From: an uncultured Alistipes sp.
GTDB lineage: Bacteria > Bacteroidota > Bacteroidia > Bacteroidales > Rikenellaceae
Reading direction: 5' to 3'
Assembly: GCA_947623965.1 (NCBI GenBank)
Contig: CANQIF010000001.1
Coordinates: forward strand, 305,480-369,479
Length of the DNA stretch: 64,000 nt
In this document: positions 55,653-64,000 of the stretch, piece after piece
Numbering within the stretch: position 1 is the first letter of the stretch
Layout of the letters: the number at the start of each line of letters is the position of its first letter
Notes under the pieces: generated by a model
Told to the model about the DNA's origin: nothing
The model's input: only the letters and a program-made list of their open reading frames with translations
Database searches by the model: none
Translations under genes and position numbers: made by a program

Positions 55653-56978
55653 CTATTGTTTCGGATGCCTATGGGTTGTTTTATTCCTTAATCTTCTTAT
55701 CCACAAGTAGTAACCTGTCAGGGGGAGTGTGACTCCCAATATGGCGGCAAAAAAGGTGACGATGCGGGTGAGAAAACCGCCCCAACTGCCTACGTGCACC
55801 GTGTAAACGGCACTGCGCACACGGGCGGATTTGTCTTGAGCAGCGTAAGGGGTGCTTCCCGTAATCGCTCCGCTTGCCGCATCGAAGTCGAAACGGTCGC
55901 CGGATCGGAGGCTGTTACGTCCGGCGGGAACGACACTTGCCGAACCGTCTGAAATCGTTATCCGGCGGTAATCCGGATAGGCTTCGGAGAGTCTTTCGTA
56001 AACGTCCTGCCAATGGACAAACGGCAAGAGTTGCGGCAATTTTGTTATGGAATCTTCCTGCTTTGTCCGTATGTCGCCATGACTCATTTCCGCATTCTTC
56101 GTGCGCTGCCCTGCGGAAATTCCCTTCCGTGCCTTGCCGGAACGTCTGCCTTTTCCATCCCTTATGTGTGACGGGACAGAAGTGTCGCTGGCAGTCTGCG
56201 TTCTGTGCCTTTGATAATCAACACGCTCTTCCTCTGCTGCCGTTTTCCGGGTTTCGGTAGGCGATAACCGGCTGTCGCCTCCGTGACTGCCATGCCCGGC
56301 AGCACTCGCCTCTACGCCGAACATCCCGTAGAATCCCGTTCGATACCACGAAAAAGACCATGTAAGTCCCGTCAAGGCGATGGCGAGCAGGAAAACGGTG
56401 GCGTAGATGCCGCCTGCCACGTGCAAGTCGTGCCAGAAACGCGGCCAGCCTTCGGTAAAGGAGATGGCAAGGCTCTTTCGGAGCGGTTTCTTCCTGTTGG
56501 TAAGCCACATCAGTATGCCGGTGACAAGGATAATGACGAGCATCGACGTGCTGACGCCCACAAGCAATTTGCCGAAGCCGGTGGAAGACCCCAGCATCCA
56601 GCGGTGCAGGTGGAACATCGTGTCATAGAACGGCAGCCGTTCGTTTCGCCCCGCAACCTCGCCTGTATATGGGTCCACGTAAAGAGAAGCGCGGCGCGGT
56701 TTGGAGAGGCTGACCTGCCAGGTTCGTTCGGCATCGGGTGATATGGTCACGCCTGTCACAGTCACACTGTCGGGCAATGTGGATGCAACCAGCCTCATCA
56801 GACTGTCAACCGGCAGCGGCTTCTCCTTCGCCTCTTTCACGAAGTAGAGGTCGGGACGGCACCGCTCCGTGATTTCTTTCTCGAACACCAGCATCGCACC
56901 GGAGAAGCATATCAACGTAATGAAGATACCGAACGGCACGGAGAGCCAGAGATGTATTTTGCGAAATATCGTCTTCAT
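55653..56978 (-). CDS. PepSY-associated membrane protein
   Basis: 441 aa. The layout is that of PepSY_TM proteins: an N-terminal membrane helix (LWLSVPFGIFITLICFSGAM), a periplasmic PepSY domain, further helices near 140-160 and 190-215, a long His/Ser/basic loop (~235-310) of low complexity, and a last helix near 415. Conserved histidines occur at MFHLHRWMLG and WHDLHVAGG. Such proteins are iron-regulated partners of siderophore or heme uptake, probably reductases. The fragment of a DUF4374 gene just upstream supports that context. Confidence 0.85.
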   Translation of the reverse strand: MKTIFRKIHLWLSVPFGIFITLICFSGAMLVFEKEITERCRPDLYFVKEAKEKPLPVDSLMRLVASTLPDSVTVTGVTISPDAERTWQVSLSKPRRASLYVDPYTGEVAGRNERLPFYDTMFHLHRWMLGSSTGFGKLLVGVSTSMLVIILVTGILMWLTNRKKPLRKSLAISFTEGWPRFWHDLHVAGGIYATVFLLAIALTGLTWSFSWYRTGFYGMFGVEASAAGHGSHGGDSRLSPTETRKTAAEEERVDYQRHRTQTASDTSVPSHIRDGKGRRSGKARKGISAGQRTKNAEMSHGDIRTKQEDSITKLPQLLPFVHWQDVYERLSEAYPDYRRITISDGSASVVPAGRNSLRSGDRFDFDAASGAITGSTPYAAQDKSARVRSAVYTVHVGSWGGFLTRIVTFFAAILGVTLPLTGYYLWIRRLRNKTTHRHPKQ

Positions 56979-56990
56979 ATTATATGAACA

Positions 56991-57152
56991 TTATTGTGCA
57001 ACGAGCTTACCTATCGCTCCCGGTTCGTTTACATCAACAGAAAGCCCCGGAGTGGCAGTGGCCGTAACGGGGTCTATCTTGTAAACCCGCGGGCTGTTGC
57101 CGTCGGTGGTTACGGCGGAGATGTGATTGCGGCACAAAAAAGCAGTGTCCAA
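56991..57152 (-). pseudogene. 3' fragment of a DUF4374 gene
   Basis: 53 codons, no ATG, ending 12 bases before the PepSY start. [20 protein letters not shown], then [12 protein letters not shown] and GAIGKL, match the C-terminus of DUF4374 proteins, which are usually encoded with a TonB receptor and a PepSY protein. The body of the gene is absent, so the iron-uptake operon is truncated here. Confidence 0.6.
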
Positions 57153-57330
57153 TCACTACATATTGCTTTCGGACGACAAAGGTAAAAAAAGCTCCTCGTC
57201 TCACCAAATATTTGACTGATAATTTATTGAGACATTGCACACAATGTTATCGCACTTACGTATAAAAATGCGCGTCTTTGAGAAGACCGGTCTGCACGGG
57301 AGTATGCAGGTGTACAGGGAACGGCATATT

Positions 57331-58920
57331 TCATGACAAACGTTTTCGCAACACTTGTCCCACGGCTTTCCATGAAGGCATCCATTGTCGGCGTTCGCGC
57401 CGGAAAGGACTGTCGTAGAACAGGACGGCCAGCAGCAGGGCGATAGCGGCGTATGCCACGATGCCGTATATCTGCTTCACGCTTGCCACCTGAAACTGCG
57501 CCATCAGCTCGCCGATGTGCTGCGGCACCTCGCGGGCGGGCAGGCGCAAACTGTCCAAGTAGCCGCCATAACGCGCCACGCAGTCTGCCACGAGATAACG
57601 CACGCCGAAAGCGTAGCACGCCGCACCTATGACGCCGCCCACGAGCAGATGCAGCGTCTGGAAGATGGCGAGCGACTGGAAGAATACCATGAAGTTCATC
57701 ACCGACTGGATGGAATAGAGCAGGACAGCTCCAAGCAGCGTCGCCGCAAAGCCGCGCAGGAACATCGGCAGATAGAGTTGCCGCATCGACATATCGGTGG
57801 AGAGCGTGAAGTAAAGACAAAGCGCGTAGGCGATGAACGAAGCGAGACCGATGGCGAAGAGCCGCACCCGTCCGCGCTGCCACACTTTCAGCCAAAGCAG
57901 GGCGAAGAGGCAGGCGCATACCACGCCCGCCATCACGGGGTAGTCGAGCACGGCCTTCGTATGCTTGTGCCACTCCATGCCGCTCTCGCAGAACACCTCT
58001 TCAAGCACGTGTTCCGTGGCAAGGAACGCCTCCAGTATCAAGGCCATGAAGAAGAGTCCGGGCAGGTATCGGTTGCGCCACATCTTCGGCTCGATGTAGG
58101 GATGGCGGATGAGGAACATCCTCGTCACCGCAAGCAGCAGCGTCAGGATGGCTGTGACGGTAAGCGTGCGCACCACCTCGCTCTCCCACCAGTTGTAGAA
58201 CTCGCCGTAGCAGCAGATGTAAACCGCCTGCATGACCGTCAGCACCCAAAGCGCGGCGCCCAACCAGTCGATGGAGTAGAACGGCAACTTCTTCATTATG
58301 CGGAAATGGCGCGTGCAGACGAAGAGCCACAGAGCGTTGAAGAGCATGATGCCTATCATCAGCCATGACATATAGTGCCACGTGGAGACATAGCAGAAAT
58401 AGACCGCCAGCAGGTCGGACACCGAGATGGAGAGCATAATCCACAGGTGAAGCAGCGGGAAGAACACCCGGAAGTCTCGCTGCGGTGTCATCCAGAGCTG
58501 GATGTTCGATATACACTCGAACGTGCCCTGAATCTTCAGGCATCCCGCAAGGAAGCAGACGGCCCACAGCACGGACAGGCAGGTCGTGAACATTCCCGCC
58601 ACATTGCACGCCACGATGCCCAATGCGGAAAACAGCAGCAGGGAGCGGTTGGTGAAACGGAACTTCGTGCGGAACAGGATGGGAAACGTGAACGCCAGTC
58701 CGCACAGGCTGGAATAGAGACACATCAGTATGTCCTCGCGCATCAGCGACATGGACCCCATCATCTCGTTCAGTCCGCCCAAATAGACGCCGCTCGACAA
58801 CTGGAACGTAAATGCCAGATAGACATAGAGCCAAGGACGCACGCTCTCCGGCACCCAGTCCTTGAACATCGGCATGGAGAAGCCTCCGCCCCAGCCTCCG
58901 CCTTTATGATTCTCTGCCAT
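57331..58920 (-). CDS. MFS efflux permease, EmrB-like
   Basis: 529 aa with about 14 hydrophobic helices, as in the DHA2 drug-efflux group, though the classical motif C is hard to see. The N-terminus is Gly-rich (NHKGGGWGGGFSMP). Its stop and start sit in a tight operon: the HlyD gene ends 3 bp before its start. In Bacteroidota this permease-HlyD-TolC set is common and exports drugs, bile acids or fatty acids; the substrate here is unknown. Confidence 0.8.
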   Translation of the reverse strand: MAENHKGGGWGGGFSMPMFKDWVPESVRPWLYVYLAFTFQLSSGVYLGGLNEMMGSMSLMREDILMCLYSSLCGLAFTFPILFRTKFRFTNRSLLLFSALGIVACNVAGMFTTCLSVLWAVCFLAGCLKIQGTFECISNIQLWMTPQRDFRVFFPLLHLWIMLSISVSDLLAVYFCYVSTWHYMSWLMIGIMLFNALWLFVCTRHFRIMKKLPFYSIDWLGAALWVLTVMQAVYICCYGEFYNWWESEVVRTLTVTAILTLLLAVTRMFLIRHPYIEPKMWRNRYLPGLFFMALILEAFLATEHVLEEVFCESGMEWHKHTKAVLDYPVMAGVVCACLFALLWLKVWQRGRVRLFAIGLASFIAYALCLYFTLSTDMSMRQLYLPMFLRGFAATLLGAVLLYSIQSVMNFMVFFQSLAIFQTLHLLVGGVIGAACYAFGVRYLVADCVARYGGYLDSLRLPAREVPQHIGELMAQFQVASVKQIYGIVAYAAIALLLAVLFYDSPFRRERRQWMPSWKAVGQVLRKRLS

Positions 58921-58923
58921 GAC

Positions 58924-59955
58924 TCAGTATTTCACCTCGCACTCCACGCTCATGCCGGCGCGCAGGCGGCGGTAGGCTTCGGAAGAGGTGTCGTCTATAA
59001 CTATGCGCACGGGAATGCGCTGTTCCACTTTCACGAAATTGCCGGTGGCATTGTCCGTGGGCAGCATTGATACGGCAGAGCCGGTGGCATCGGAAATGGA
59101 GCGCACCGTACCTGTCAGCCGGCAGCCGGGAATGGCATCGACAGTCATGTCCACACGGTCGCCCTCCTTGATGTGGCGCAGCTGCGTTTCACGGTAGTTG
59201 GCTACAATCCACTTGTCGGAAGAGTCCACAATGTCCACGAGCGTCTGTCCGGGCTGTACAAGCTGCCCCGCGTTGATGTCCTTGCGCCCCAGCACGCCGT
59301 CGCACGGGGCGAGGATAACGGTATAGGAGAGGTTGAGCCGGGCGAGGTCGAGCGCGGCCTGCGCCACCTTGATAGCGGCATCGGTTTGTTCGAGCCGGTG
59401 ACTCTGCTCGTTCTTCACCAACGAAGTGGAACGGCGTGAGCGTGTCAGTTGTTCGTAGCGGGCCTGTGCTGCCAGACAGGCGGTATGCACGTTGTCATAC
59501 TGCTGGCGGGTGACGGATTTGCGCTTCAACAACCGCTCGTAACGTTCATCCTCCCGGCGGGCATTGTCGAGCTGCGCCTTGCATTCGGCAATGGCGGCAT
59601 CGTTCACACCGATGTTGCTCTGAACGGTCTGCACCGATATAGCCGACGCACGCTGTCCGGCAAGGGCGTTGTTGAGTGCCGCCTCGGCCTGAGCCTCATG
59701 CAGGCGGAACTCCGCGTCCTCGATGATAACGAGCGTATCGCCTTTGTGTACAGGCGTGTACTCGTCGAAACGTATCTCCTTGATGAAACCCTGCACGCGG
59801 CTGTTGATGGGGGTGATGTGCTGGTGCACGCAGGCATTGTCCGTAAACTCCACGTTGCCGAGATGCACGAACTTCGATGTGACGTACAAAATGCCGCACA
59901 ACAGCAATACGATTACTGCGGCATTATAGATGTGCACTTTTATTTTTCTTTTCAT
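58924..59955 (-). CDS. HlyD/EmrA-type periplasmic adaptor
   Basis: 343 aa. One N-terminal membrane helix (AAVIVLLLCGILYVTSKFV), a biotinyl-lipoyl half-motif (INSRVQGFIKEIRFDEYTPV), a helical hairpin (~85-200), the second lipoyl half (APCDGVLGRKDINAGQLV), and a beta-barrel domain. It links the MFS permease to the TolC protein encoded 11 bp upstream. Confidence 0.88.
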   Translation of the reverse strand: MKRKIKVHIYNAAVIVLLLCGILYVTSKFVHLGNVEFTDNACVHQHITPINSRVQGFIKEIRFDEYTPVHKGDTLVIIEDAEFRLHEAQAEAALNNALAGQRASAISVQTVQSNIGVNDAAIAECKAQLDNARREDERYERLLKRKSVTRQQYDNVHTACLAAQARYEQLTRSRRSTSLVKNEQSHRLEQTDAAIKVAQAALDLARLNLSYTVILAPCDGVLGRKDINAGQLVQPGQTLVDIVDSSDKWIVANYRETQLRHIKEGDRVDMTVDAIPGCRLTGTVRSISDATGSAVSMLPTDNATGNFVKVEQRIPVRIVIDDTSSEAYRRLRAGMSVECEVKY

Positions 59956-59966
59956 GACGGTTTGTT

Positions 59967-61292
59967 TTACAGTGTATTGGTAATGTATTTCAGACGATAA
60001 TAGCAGAAGAGCAGCATGGTGCGCGCGTCCTCCAGCCCGATCTCGGAAGAAAGGCGGATATTGGCGGCATCGATCATGTCGGTCACCAGCACCATTCCGT
60101 TTTCATAGCGGTCGTTGACGATGTCGTAATTCTGACGTGCAAGTTCGAGCCCCTTTTTCTTGGTTTGCAATTCGGTTACAGCAGTCTTATATCCCTCGTA
60201 TGCCGCATAGACGTCATTCCGCAAGTTCTCCATGCCGAGGTCGTATGCCTCGCGGCTTTCATCGACGGATATTCGGGCCTGACGCTGGCGTTTTTTGGTG
60301 GTGTACAGCGAGGATATTTTGAAACTCAGATTGACGCCGAATCCCCAGTACATGAAATTCTTATCGAGCACGGGCACCTCGGTCACGATGGGCGAGTCGA
60401 ATTTGCCGTAGGCGAACAGGGATATTTTCGGACGTTTTTCCGCCGATACTATACGCAGATTGGTCTCGCTCATGTCGATTCCGAGCCCGGCTTTCTTCAG
60501 CGACAGACTGGACATCTGCGCCGCATTCTGCCAGTCATTCTCCGGACCTACCGCAAATGTATCGTCGATGAGCGACAGTTCGGGAATAATCGTGGTGACC
60601 GACGGCTCAAAATCCAGCGCATTCGCCAACCGGTAGTTCGCGGTATTCAGCGCCTCGACGGTTTTCGCATATTGCAGTTGAAGATCCTGCAATTGCAGTT
60701 CATAGCGGGTGATGTCGTTTTGCAGCGCCACGCCTTCTTCATAGCGCGCCCTCATGTCGTCGATCACCTGCCGGGCCAGCTCGATATTCTCGTCGATCAC
60801 CTGCCGTCTGTTGTACAGGCATTTCAGATCTATCAACCATCCGAGCAGCAGAAATCTTACCTGCTGCCGGTTCTGTTCCAGATCGAGCCGGGCCATCCGG
60901 GAATTGAGCTCGGCCATGCGTATGCCGCCCGATATGGCGCCGCCGCTGTAGATCACCTGCATGGCTTCTATAGCGAAATTGTTGTTGGAATGCGGATTGC
61001 GGACATTCATTCCGTTGGAGAAATCGCGGTCTGTCAGGTAGCCGTTGCCCAGATAACCCACGGACAGGGAGGCATTGAACACGGGCAACCGTTGGCTACG
61101 CGCCACATTCTCGCCTTCGCCAGCGTTTTCCACATGCAATGATTTCAAACGGATGGTGCGGTTGTGATCGTCAATAAGACGGAAAAGAGTATCGACCGAC
61201 ATCCGAACGGATTGTGCATAGCATGACATACCGCCGACACTCCCGAAGAGCGTTACAAAAAGTAACGATGCAATAAAAACAAATCGCGTCAT
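59967..61292 (-). CDS. TolC-type outer membrane efflux protein
   Basis: 441 aa with signal peptide (MTRFVFIASLLFVTLFGSVG). Two OEP repeats, each with long helices (ARQVIDDMRARYEEGVALQN and ELARQNYDIVNDRYENGMVL) that form the periplasmic tunnel. It is the first gene of the efflux operon and has a well-placed promoter at 61,436. Length and motif spacing are normal for the family. Confidence 0.88.
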   Translation of the reverse strand: MTRFVFIASLLFVTLFGSVGGMSCYAQSVRMSVDTLFRLIDDHNRTIRLKSLHVENAGEGENVARSQRLPVFNASLSVGYLGNGYLTDRDFSNGMNVRNPHSNNNFAIEAMQVIYSGGAISGGIRMAELNSRMARLDLEQNRQQVRFLLLGWLIDLKCLYNRRQVIDENIELARQVIDDMRARYEEGVALQNDITRYELQLQDLQLQYAKTVEALNTANYRLANALDFEPSVTTIIPELSLIDDTFAVGPENDWQNAAQMSSLSLKKAGLGIDMSETNLRIVSAEKRPKISLFAYGKFDSPIVTEVPVLDKNFMYWGFGVNLSFKISSLYTTKKRQRQARISVDESREAYDLGMENLRNDVYAAYEGYKTAVTELQTKKKGLELARQNYDIVNDRYENGMVLVTDMIDAANIRLSSEIGLEDARTMLLFCYYRLKYITNTL

Positions 61293-61435
61293 ATATAAAA
61301 ATTGATAGCTATAAATCCTTCACATTCAACGTAGAACCCACGCGAACTGATTTGACTTACAACCATCAAAAATTATACGATCGACGGAATCCAAATGCAT
61401 GCTTCACACATCGTGGGGACGCGCAAAAGCGGATG

Positions 61436-61443
61436 CAAAAGTA
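61436..61443 (-). promoter_or_regulatory. Promoter of the efflux operon
   Basis: The minus strand reads GGGTTG, 20 bases, TACTTTTG: a good -33/-7 pair. The leader to the TolC ATG would be about 137 nt and is A+T rich near its end. Confidence 0.6.
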
Positions 61444-61504
61444 TAAAAAATCCGCGAAAACAGCAACCCGTTTTTGAATTTTTTATAACGCATATAACAT
61501 ATAA

Positions 61505-62173
61505 TTATCTGTTTACAAGCGTTTTATTCGTTACGATTCCGACGATCCGGCGTATCGCGCTTAAGAAATATCCCACCATGAAGGCGGAAATGAGCGTACC
61601 CTCCCGAATGCCCTCGATGCGACCGAGCAGCACCATTGAACACACGACACTGACAAGCAGCAGGGATACGTCGAAGATTATCTTAACGCGAGCGAAGGAA
61701 TGCCCCGTACGGCTGCATACCGCTTTTACGAAACCGTCGGTCGGTACGAGGATAAGCCGCGAATGTATCTCGAAAAGCATTCCGAGCGCCAGCAGTATGT
61801 TGCCGGTCAGCAGAATGAGCAGGCTCATCGGATAGCCGGCGGGAACGACAGAGGCCGTGAGCCGCATACAGCCGTCGATAAGGCTTCCGAACACGAATGC
61901 AAGGACTATCTGCAGCCACTGTATCTCTTTGAACTTATGGCGAAGCATGATTTTCTGTCCGATGACAAGCGACAAGTGCATGGCGACGGTAAATTGACCG
62001 ACGGTGAACGGCAGTCCGAGACTGAGCACGTATGGCGGACAAGAAATGGGCGTAACGCCCAAGTCGGCGCGTATGCAGCATGCAATGCCCAATGCCATGA
62101 CCGACAAACCGAGCAGCAAAGTCGCGATGCGGCCAATATATATCCGTACGGTTTCCTTCCTGTCCATTGTCAT
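61505..62173 (-). CDS. YczE/YitT-like membrane protein
   Basis: 222 aa, about five to six membrane helices. Signature segments: GIACCIRADLGVTPISCPPY near the N-terminus and LVPTDGFVKAVCSRTG in the second half, as in the YczE/DUF6198 group. Its start codon overlaps the stop of the response-regulator gene by 4 bp, so it is the third gene of the two-component operon. Function in this family is poorly defined. Confidence 0.8.
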   Translation of the reverse strand: MTMDRKETVRIYIGRIATLLLGLSVMALGIACCIRADLGVTPISCPPYVLSLGLPFTVGQFTVAMHLSLVIGQKIMLRHKFKEIQWLQIVLAFVFGSLIDGCMRLTASVVPAGYPMSLLILLTGNILLALGMLFEIHSRLILVPTDGFVKAVCSRTGHSFARVKIIFDVSLLLVSVVCSMVLLGRIEGIREGTLISAFMVGYFLSAIRRIVGIVTNKTLVNR

Positions 62174-62877
62174 CTCTCTTTCTTCAGAATCGTCAAGACA
62201 TCATCCGCATATTTCTTCCCTATCGGCAGCGACCCGGAGGTTTTGGTCAGAATCACTTCTGTGCGAGAGAATTTCCCGATACGTTTTCTCGGTACGATAA
62301 AAGAGCGGTGAATGCGTATGAATTCATCCGCAGGGAGCTGCTCCTCGATGGCGTGCAGGGGCATCTTCGACAACAGGGAGCTGCCGTCGGCGGAATGAAT
62401 TTTGATGTAGTTGTCTATCGACTCGATGTATAGGATAGTATCTACGGAGACTGTCACGTTTTTGTACTCCGATTTCAACAGCAACTGCCGGGCGGGGGAT
62501 TCCGACGCGTTGAGCAGGTCGTGCATCCGCAGCCACTGTTCCGCTTTCTGCACGGCACGGTCGAAACGCTCGTAGAAGTAGGGCTTGCACAGAAAATCGA
62601 CGGCATTCACCTCGAAGCCGTCCAGTGCGTAGTGGACGTATGCGGTAGTGAATATCAGGCAGCAGGACTGCGGAAGCTGTCGTGCCAGTTCAATGCCCGA
62701 CGTGCCGTTCATCTCGATGTCGAGCAGCACGATGTCGGGCAGCCACTCGCGGACCCGCTGCATACCGAGACGCGGCGAACTGTACGTCTCCAGCGTCATG
62801 CCTCCACGCCGTTCGCAATAGCGGCTGATGATGTTCAGCGCGATGGGTTCATCGTCTATGGCTATACATTTTATCAT
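62170..62877 (-). CDS. LytTR-family response regulator
   Basis: 235 aa. Receiver domain with acidic pair DDE at 8-10, phospho-acceptor D53 in LLDIEM and K98 in CKPY. The LytTR DNA-binding domain follows (~135-232; ILYIESIDNYIKIH, IHRSFIVPRKRI). It overlaps the sensor gene upstream (4 bp) and the YczE-like gene downstream (4 bp). Likely targets are this operon or the efflux operon 212 bp away. Confidence 0.9.
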   Translation of the reverse strand: MIKCIAIDDEPIALNIISRYCERRGGMTLETYSSPRLGMQRVREWLPDIVLLDIEMNGTSGIELARQLPQSCCLIFTTAYVHYALDGFEVNAVDFLCKPYFYERFDRAVQKAEQWLRMHDLLNASESPARQLLLKSEYKNVTVSVDTILYIESIDNYIKIHSADGSSLLSKMPLHAIEEQLPADEFIRIHRSFIVPRKRIGKFSRTEVILTKTSGSLPIGKKYADDVLTILKKER

Positions 62878-63905
62878 TCGTTTCCGGATTTCAGTTCGAG
62901 TCTGACACGGAACGTGCCTTCGCGGCTGTGTCCGATGTCCAGCCTGTGGCGGTCGGGATATAGCAGCGACAACCGGCGGCGGCAGTTCTCGATGCCCATC
63001 CGTTTGGAGTTTTTCACCTCGCGCTCAAATACGGAGTTCTCCACCTCGAAGCGGAGCGTATCGGCCTGTTGTGTCAGGCTGATGTGTATAAAACAGGGCT
63101 CATTGGAAGATATGCCGTACTTGAAGGCATTCTCCACAAACGTAATCAGCATCATGGGCGGCACAGGCATGGCATCGTTCTCCGCCTCGCGCGTGAAACG
63201 GACATCGGCAAAACCGTTGAGGCGCAACTTCTGGAGGTCGATGTACTGGCTGATGTAGTCCGCCTCTTCCGCCAGCGTTATAAATTCGCGGTTGGCGTTG
63301 TTGTACATATACTTCGTCAGGTTGATGAAGCGTTCGAGCGTCGCCTCGGTCTTGTCGGAGTGCGTGATAAGCAGTCCGTAGAGCGTATTGAGCGTGTTGA
63401 AGAGGAAATGCGGATTTATCTGCGCCTTGTAGAGAGCCAGTTCCGCCCGGTTGCGCTCATACTCCACCTCCTCGCGCGCCAGCCGTTGGCGGTACGCCTC
63501 GTTGAGCATCCCCACGGCGAAGCAGAATATGACCACCACGATGTAGTGCAGCCACACCGCCTGCTGGTTCTGCCGAACGCCCCATACGGGATAGGGAATA
63601 GTCGCCAATTGCTGCTGCCTAAGGTGGTAGAACGGCGAACTGATTTCGTAGGAAGAAAACAGGAAAGTGACCAGCAGGGAGACCGCTATGGCCGCAAAAG
63701 CGCATAAACGCCGTTCGCGGCTGTGGAACAGATTGGGAACGATATAATGCTTATATACGAAATAGGTAATATAGAGCCATGCCACGAACAGACAAAAGAA
63801 TAAGGGACAGGTGCCCCACCACCGTTCCACCGGGAAGATGAATATCATCGACGGCAGGAAGACGAGGCAAAAGGCGAAGTCTGTATATAGAGCGACATTC
63901 TTCAT
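62874..63905 (-). CDS. LytS-type sensor histidine kinase
   Basis: 343 aa. Four membrane helices in the first ~150 residues without a large extracellular loop, then a short coiled coil and the His_kinase domain with phospho-acceptor His in QINPHFLFNTLN. The ATP-binding N-box reads FVENAFKYGI and the G-box MGIENCRRRL. It is the first gene of the operon. The small sensor part suggests a membrane-borne signal. Confidence 0.9.
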   Translation of the reverse strand: MKNVALYTDFAFCLVFLPSMIFIFPVERWWGTCPLFFCLFVAWLYITYFVYKHYIVPNLFHSRERRLCAFAAIAVSLLVTFLFSSYEISSPFYHLRQQQLATIPYPVWGVRQNQQAVWLHYIVVVIFCFAVGMLNEAYRQRLAREEVEYERNRAELALYKAQINPHFLFNTLNTLYGLLITHSDKTEATLERFINLTKYMYNNANREFITLAEEADYISQYIDLQKLRLNGFADVRFTREAENDAMPVPPMMLITFVENAFKYGISSNEPCFIHISLTQQADTLRFEVENSVFEREVKNSKRMGIENCRRRLSLLYPDRHRLDIGHSREGTFRVRLELKSGNE

Positions 63906-64000
63906 GGGTGAATTTACTTATGCTGTAATAGTCAAGACTTGTTCTGACAATTGTTTTACTATCGGACAAAAAAACTGTCAGATGTTTGTTGCGAAGTTAC

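Noticed and set aside
63906..64000. CTGACA...TGTCAG inverted repeat as a LytTR operator
   Set aside because: LytTR proteins normally bind direct repeats, the arms are only 6 bp, and the spacing is long; likely chance.

Overview
ORGANISM. The window looks like a Bacteroidota chromosome, most likely an Alistipes-like (Rikenellaceae) gut Bacteroidales. The evidence is the set of pectin-degrading enzymes with Bacteroides-type signal peptides and lipoboxes, promoters of the TAnnTTTG type, Bacteroides-type tyrosine recombinases and MOBP relaxase, and DUF4160/DUF2442 and BRO-N proteins. Base composition changes three times. The glycan locus (1-35.3 kb) is very G+C rich, the mobile-element core (35.3-46.2 kb) is intermediate, the chaperone island (46.2-55.2 kb) is A+T rich, and the efflux region (55.6-64 kb) is intermediate again.

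GLYCAN LOCUS (290-34,800). Nearly every gene matches a family first characterised on rhamnogalacturonan II (RG-II): GH137-GH2 fusion, GH138, GH127, GH143-GH142 fusion, GH78, two CE19-like pectin esterases, GH140 apiosidase, and a GH78-sialidase-like fusion. A LacZ-type GH2, a cytoplasmic GH78-like protein and an MFS sugar transporter accompany them. Two divergent blocks leave the spacer at 18,771-19,002. The plus block (19,003-34,800) is one tight operon closed by a strong terminator. The minus genes are separated by long spacers packed with a modular palindromic repeat family, always in the same chromosomal orientation. The terminal hairpins of these repeats change sequence from copy to copy but stay self-complementary. 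No SusC/SusD pair or dedicated regulator lies in the window.

MOBILE CORE (about 35.3-46.2 kb). It contains a noncoding A+T-rich end with repeated 14-bp motifs and palindromes, two tandem tyrosine recombinases, a BRO-N protein, a DUF4160/DUF2442 pair with a promoter-embedded operator, an excisionase-type HTH protein, a broken winged-helix gene, an oriT-like hairpin region, MobC, a MOBP relaxase, an accessory membrane protein and a third tyrosine recombinase.

CHAPERONE ISLAND (46.3-54.5 kb, minus strand). A decayed GNAT/antitoxin pair is followed by what I consider the most interesting system. It is a five-gene operon: a J-like/CFI-box protein, a membrane-anchored GrpE-like protein, a large Hsp70, a kinase-like/AAA+ fusion whose HRD motif reads HNE, and a TerB-like protein. 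It looks like a complete dedicated Hsp70 machine coupled to a signalling ATPase. The J-like gene carries an in-frame amber codon at position 34.

RIGHT SIDE (55.2-64 kb, minus strand). Two chromosomal gene ends survive as fragments (pbpC and a DUF4374 gene), beside an intact PepSY membrane protein. Then come a MFS/HlyD/TolC tripartite efflux operon and a LytS/LytTR two-component system overlapping a YczE-like membrane protein.
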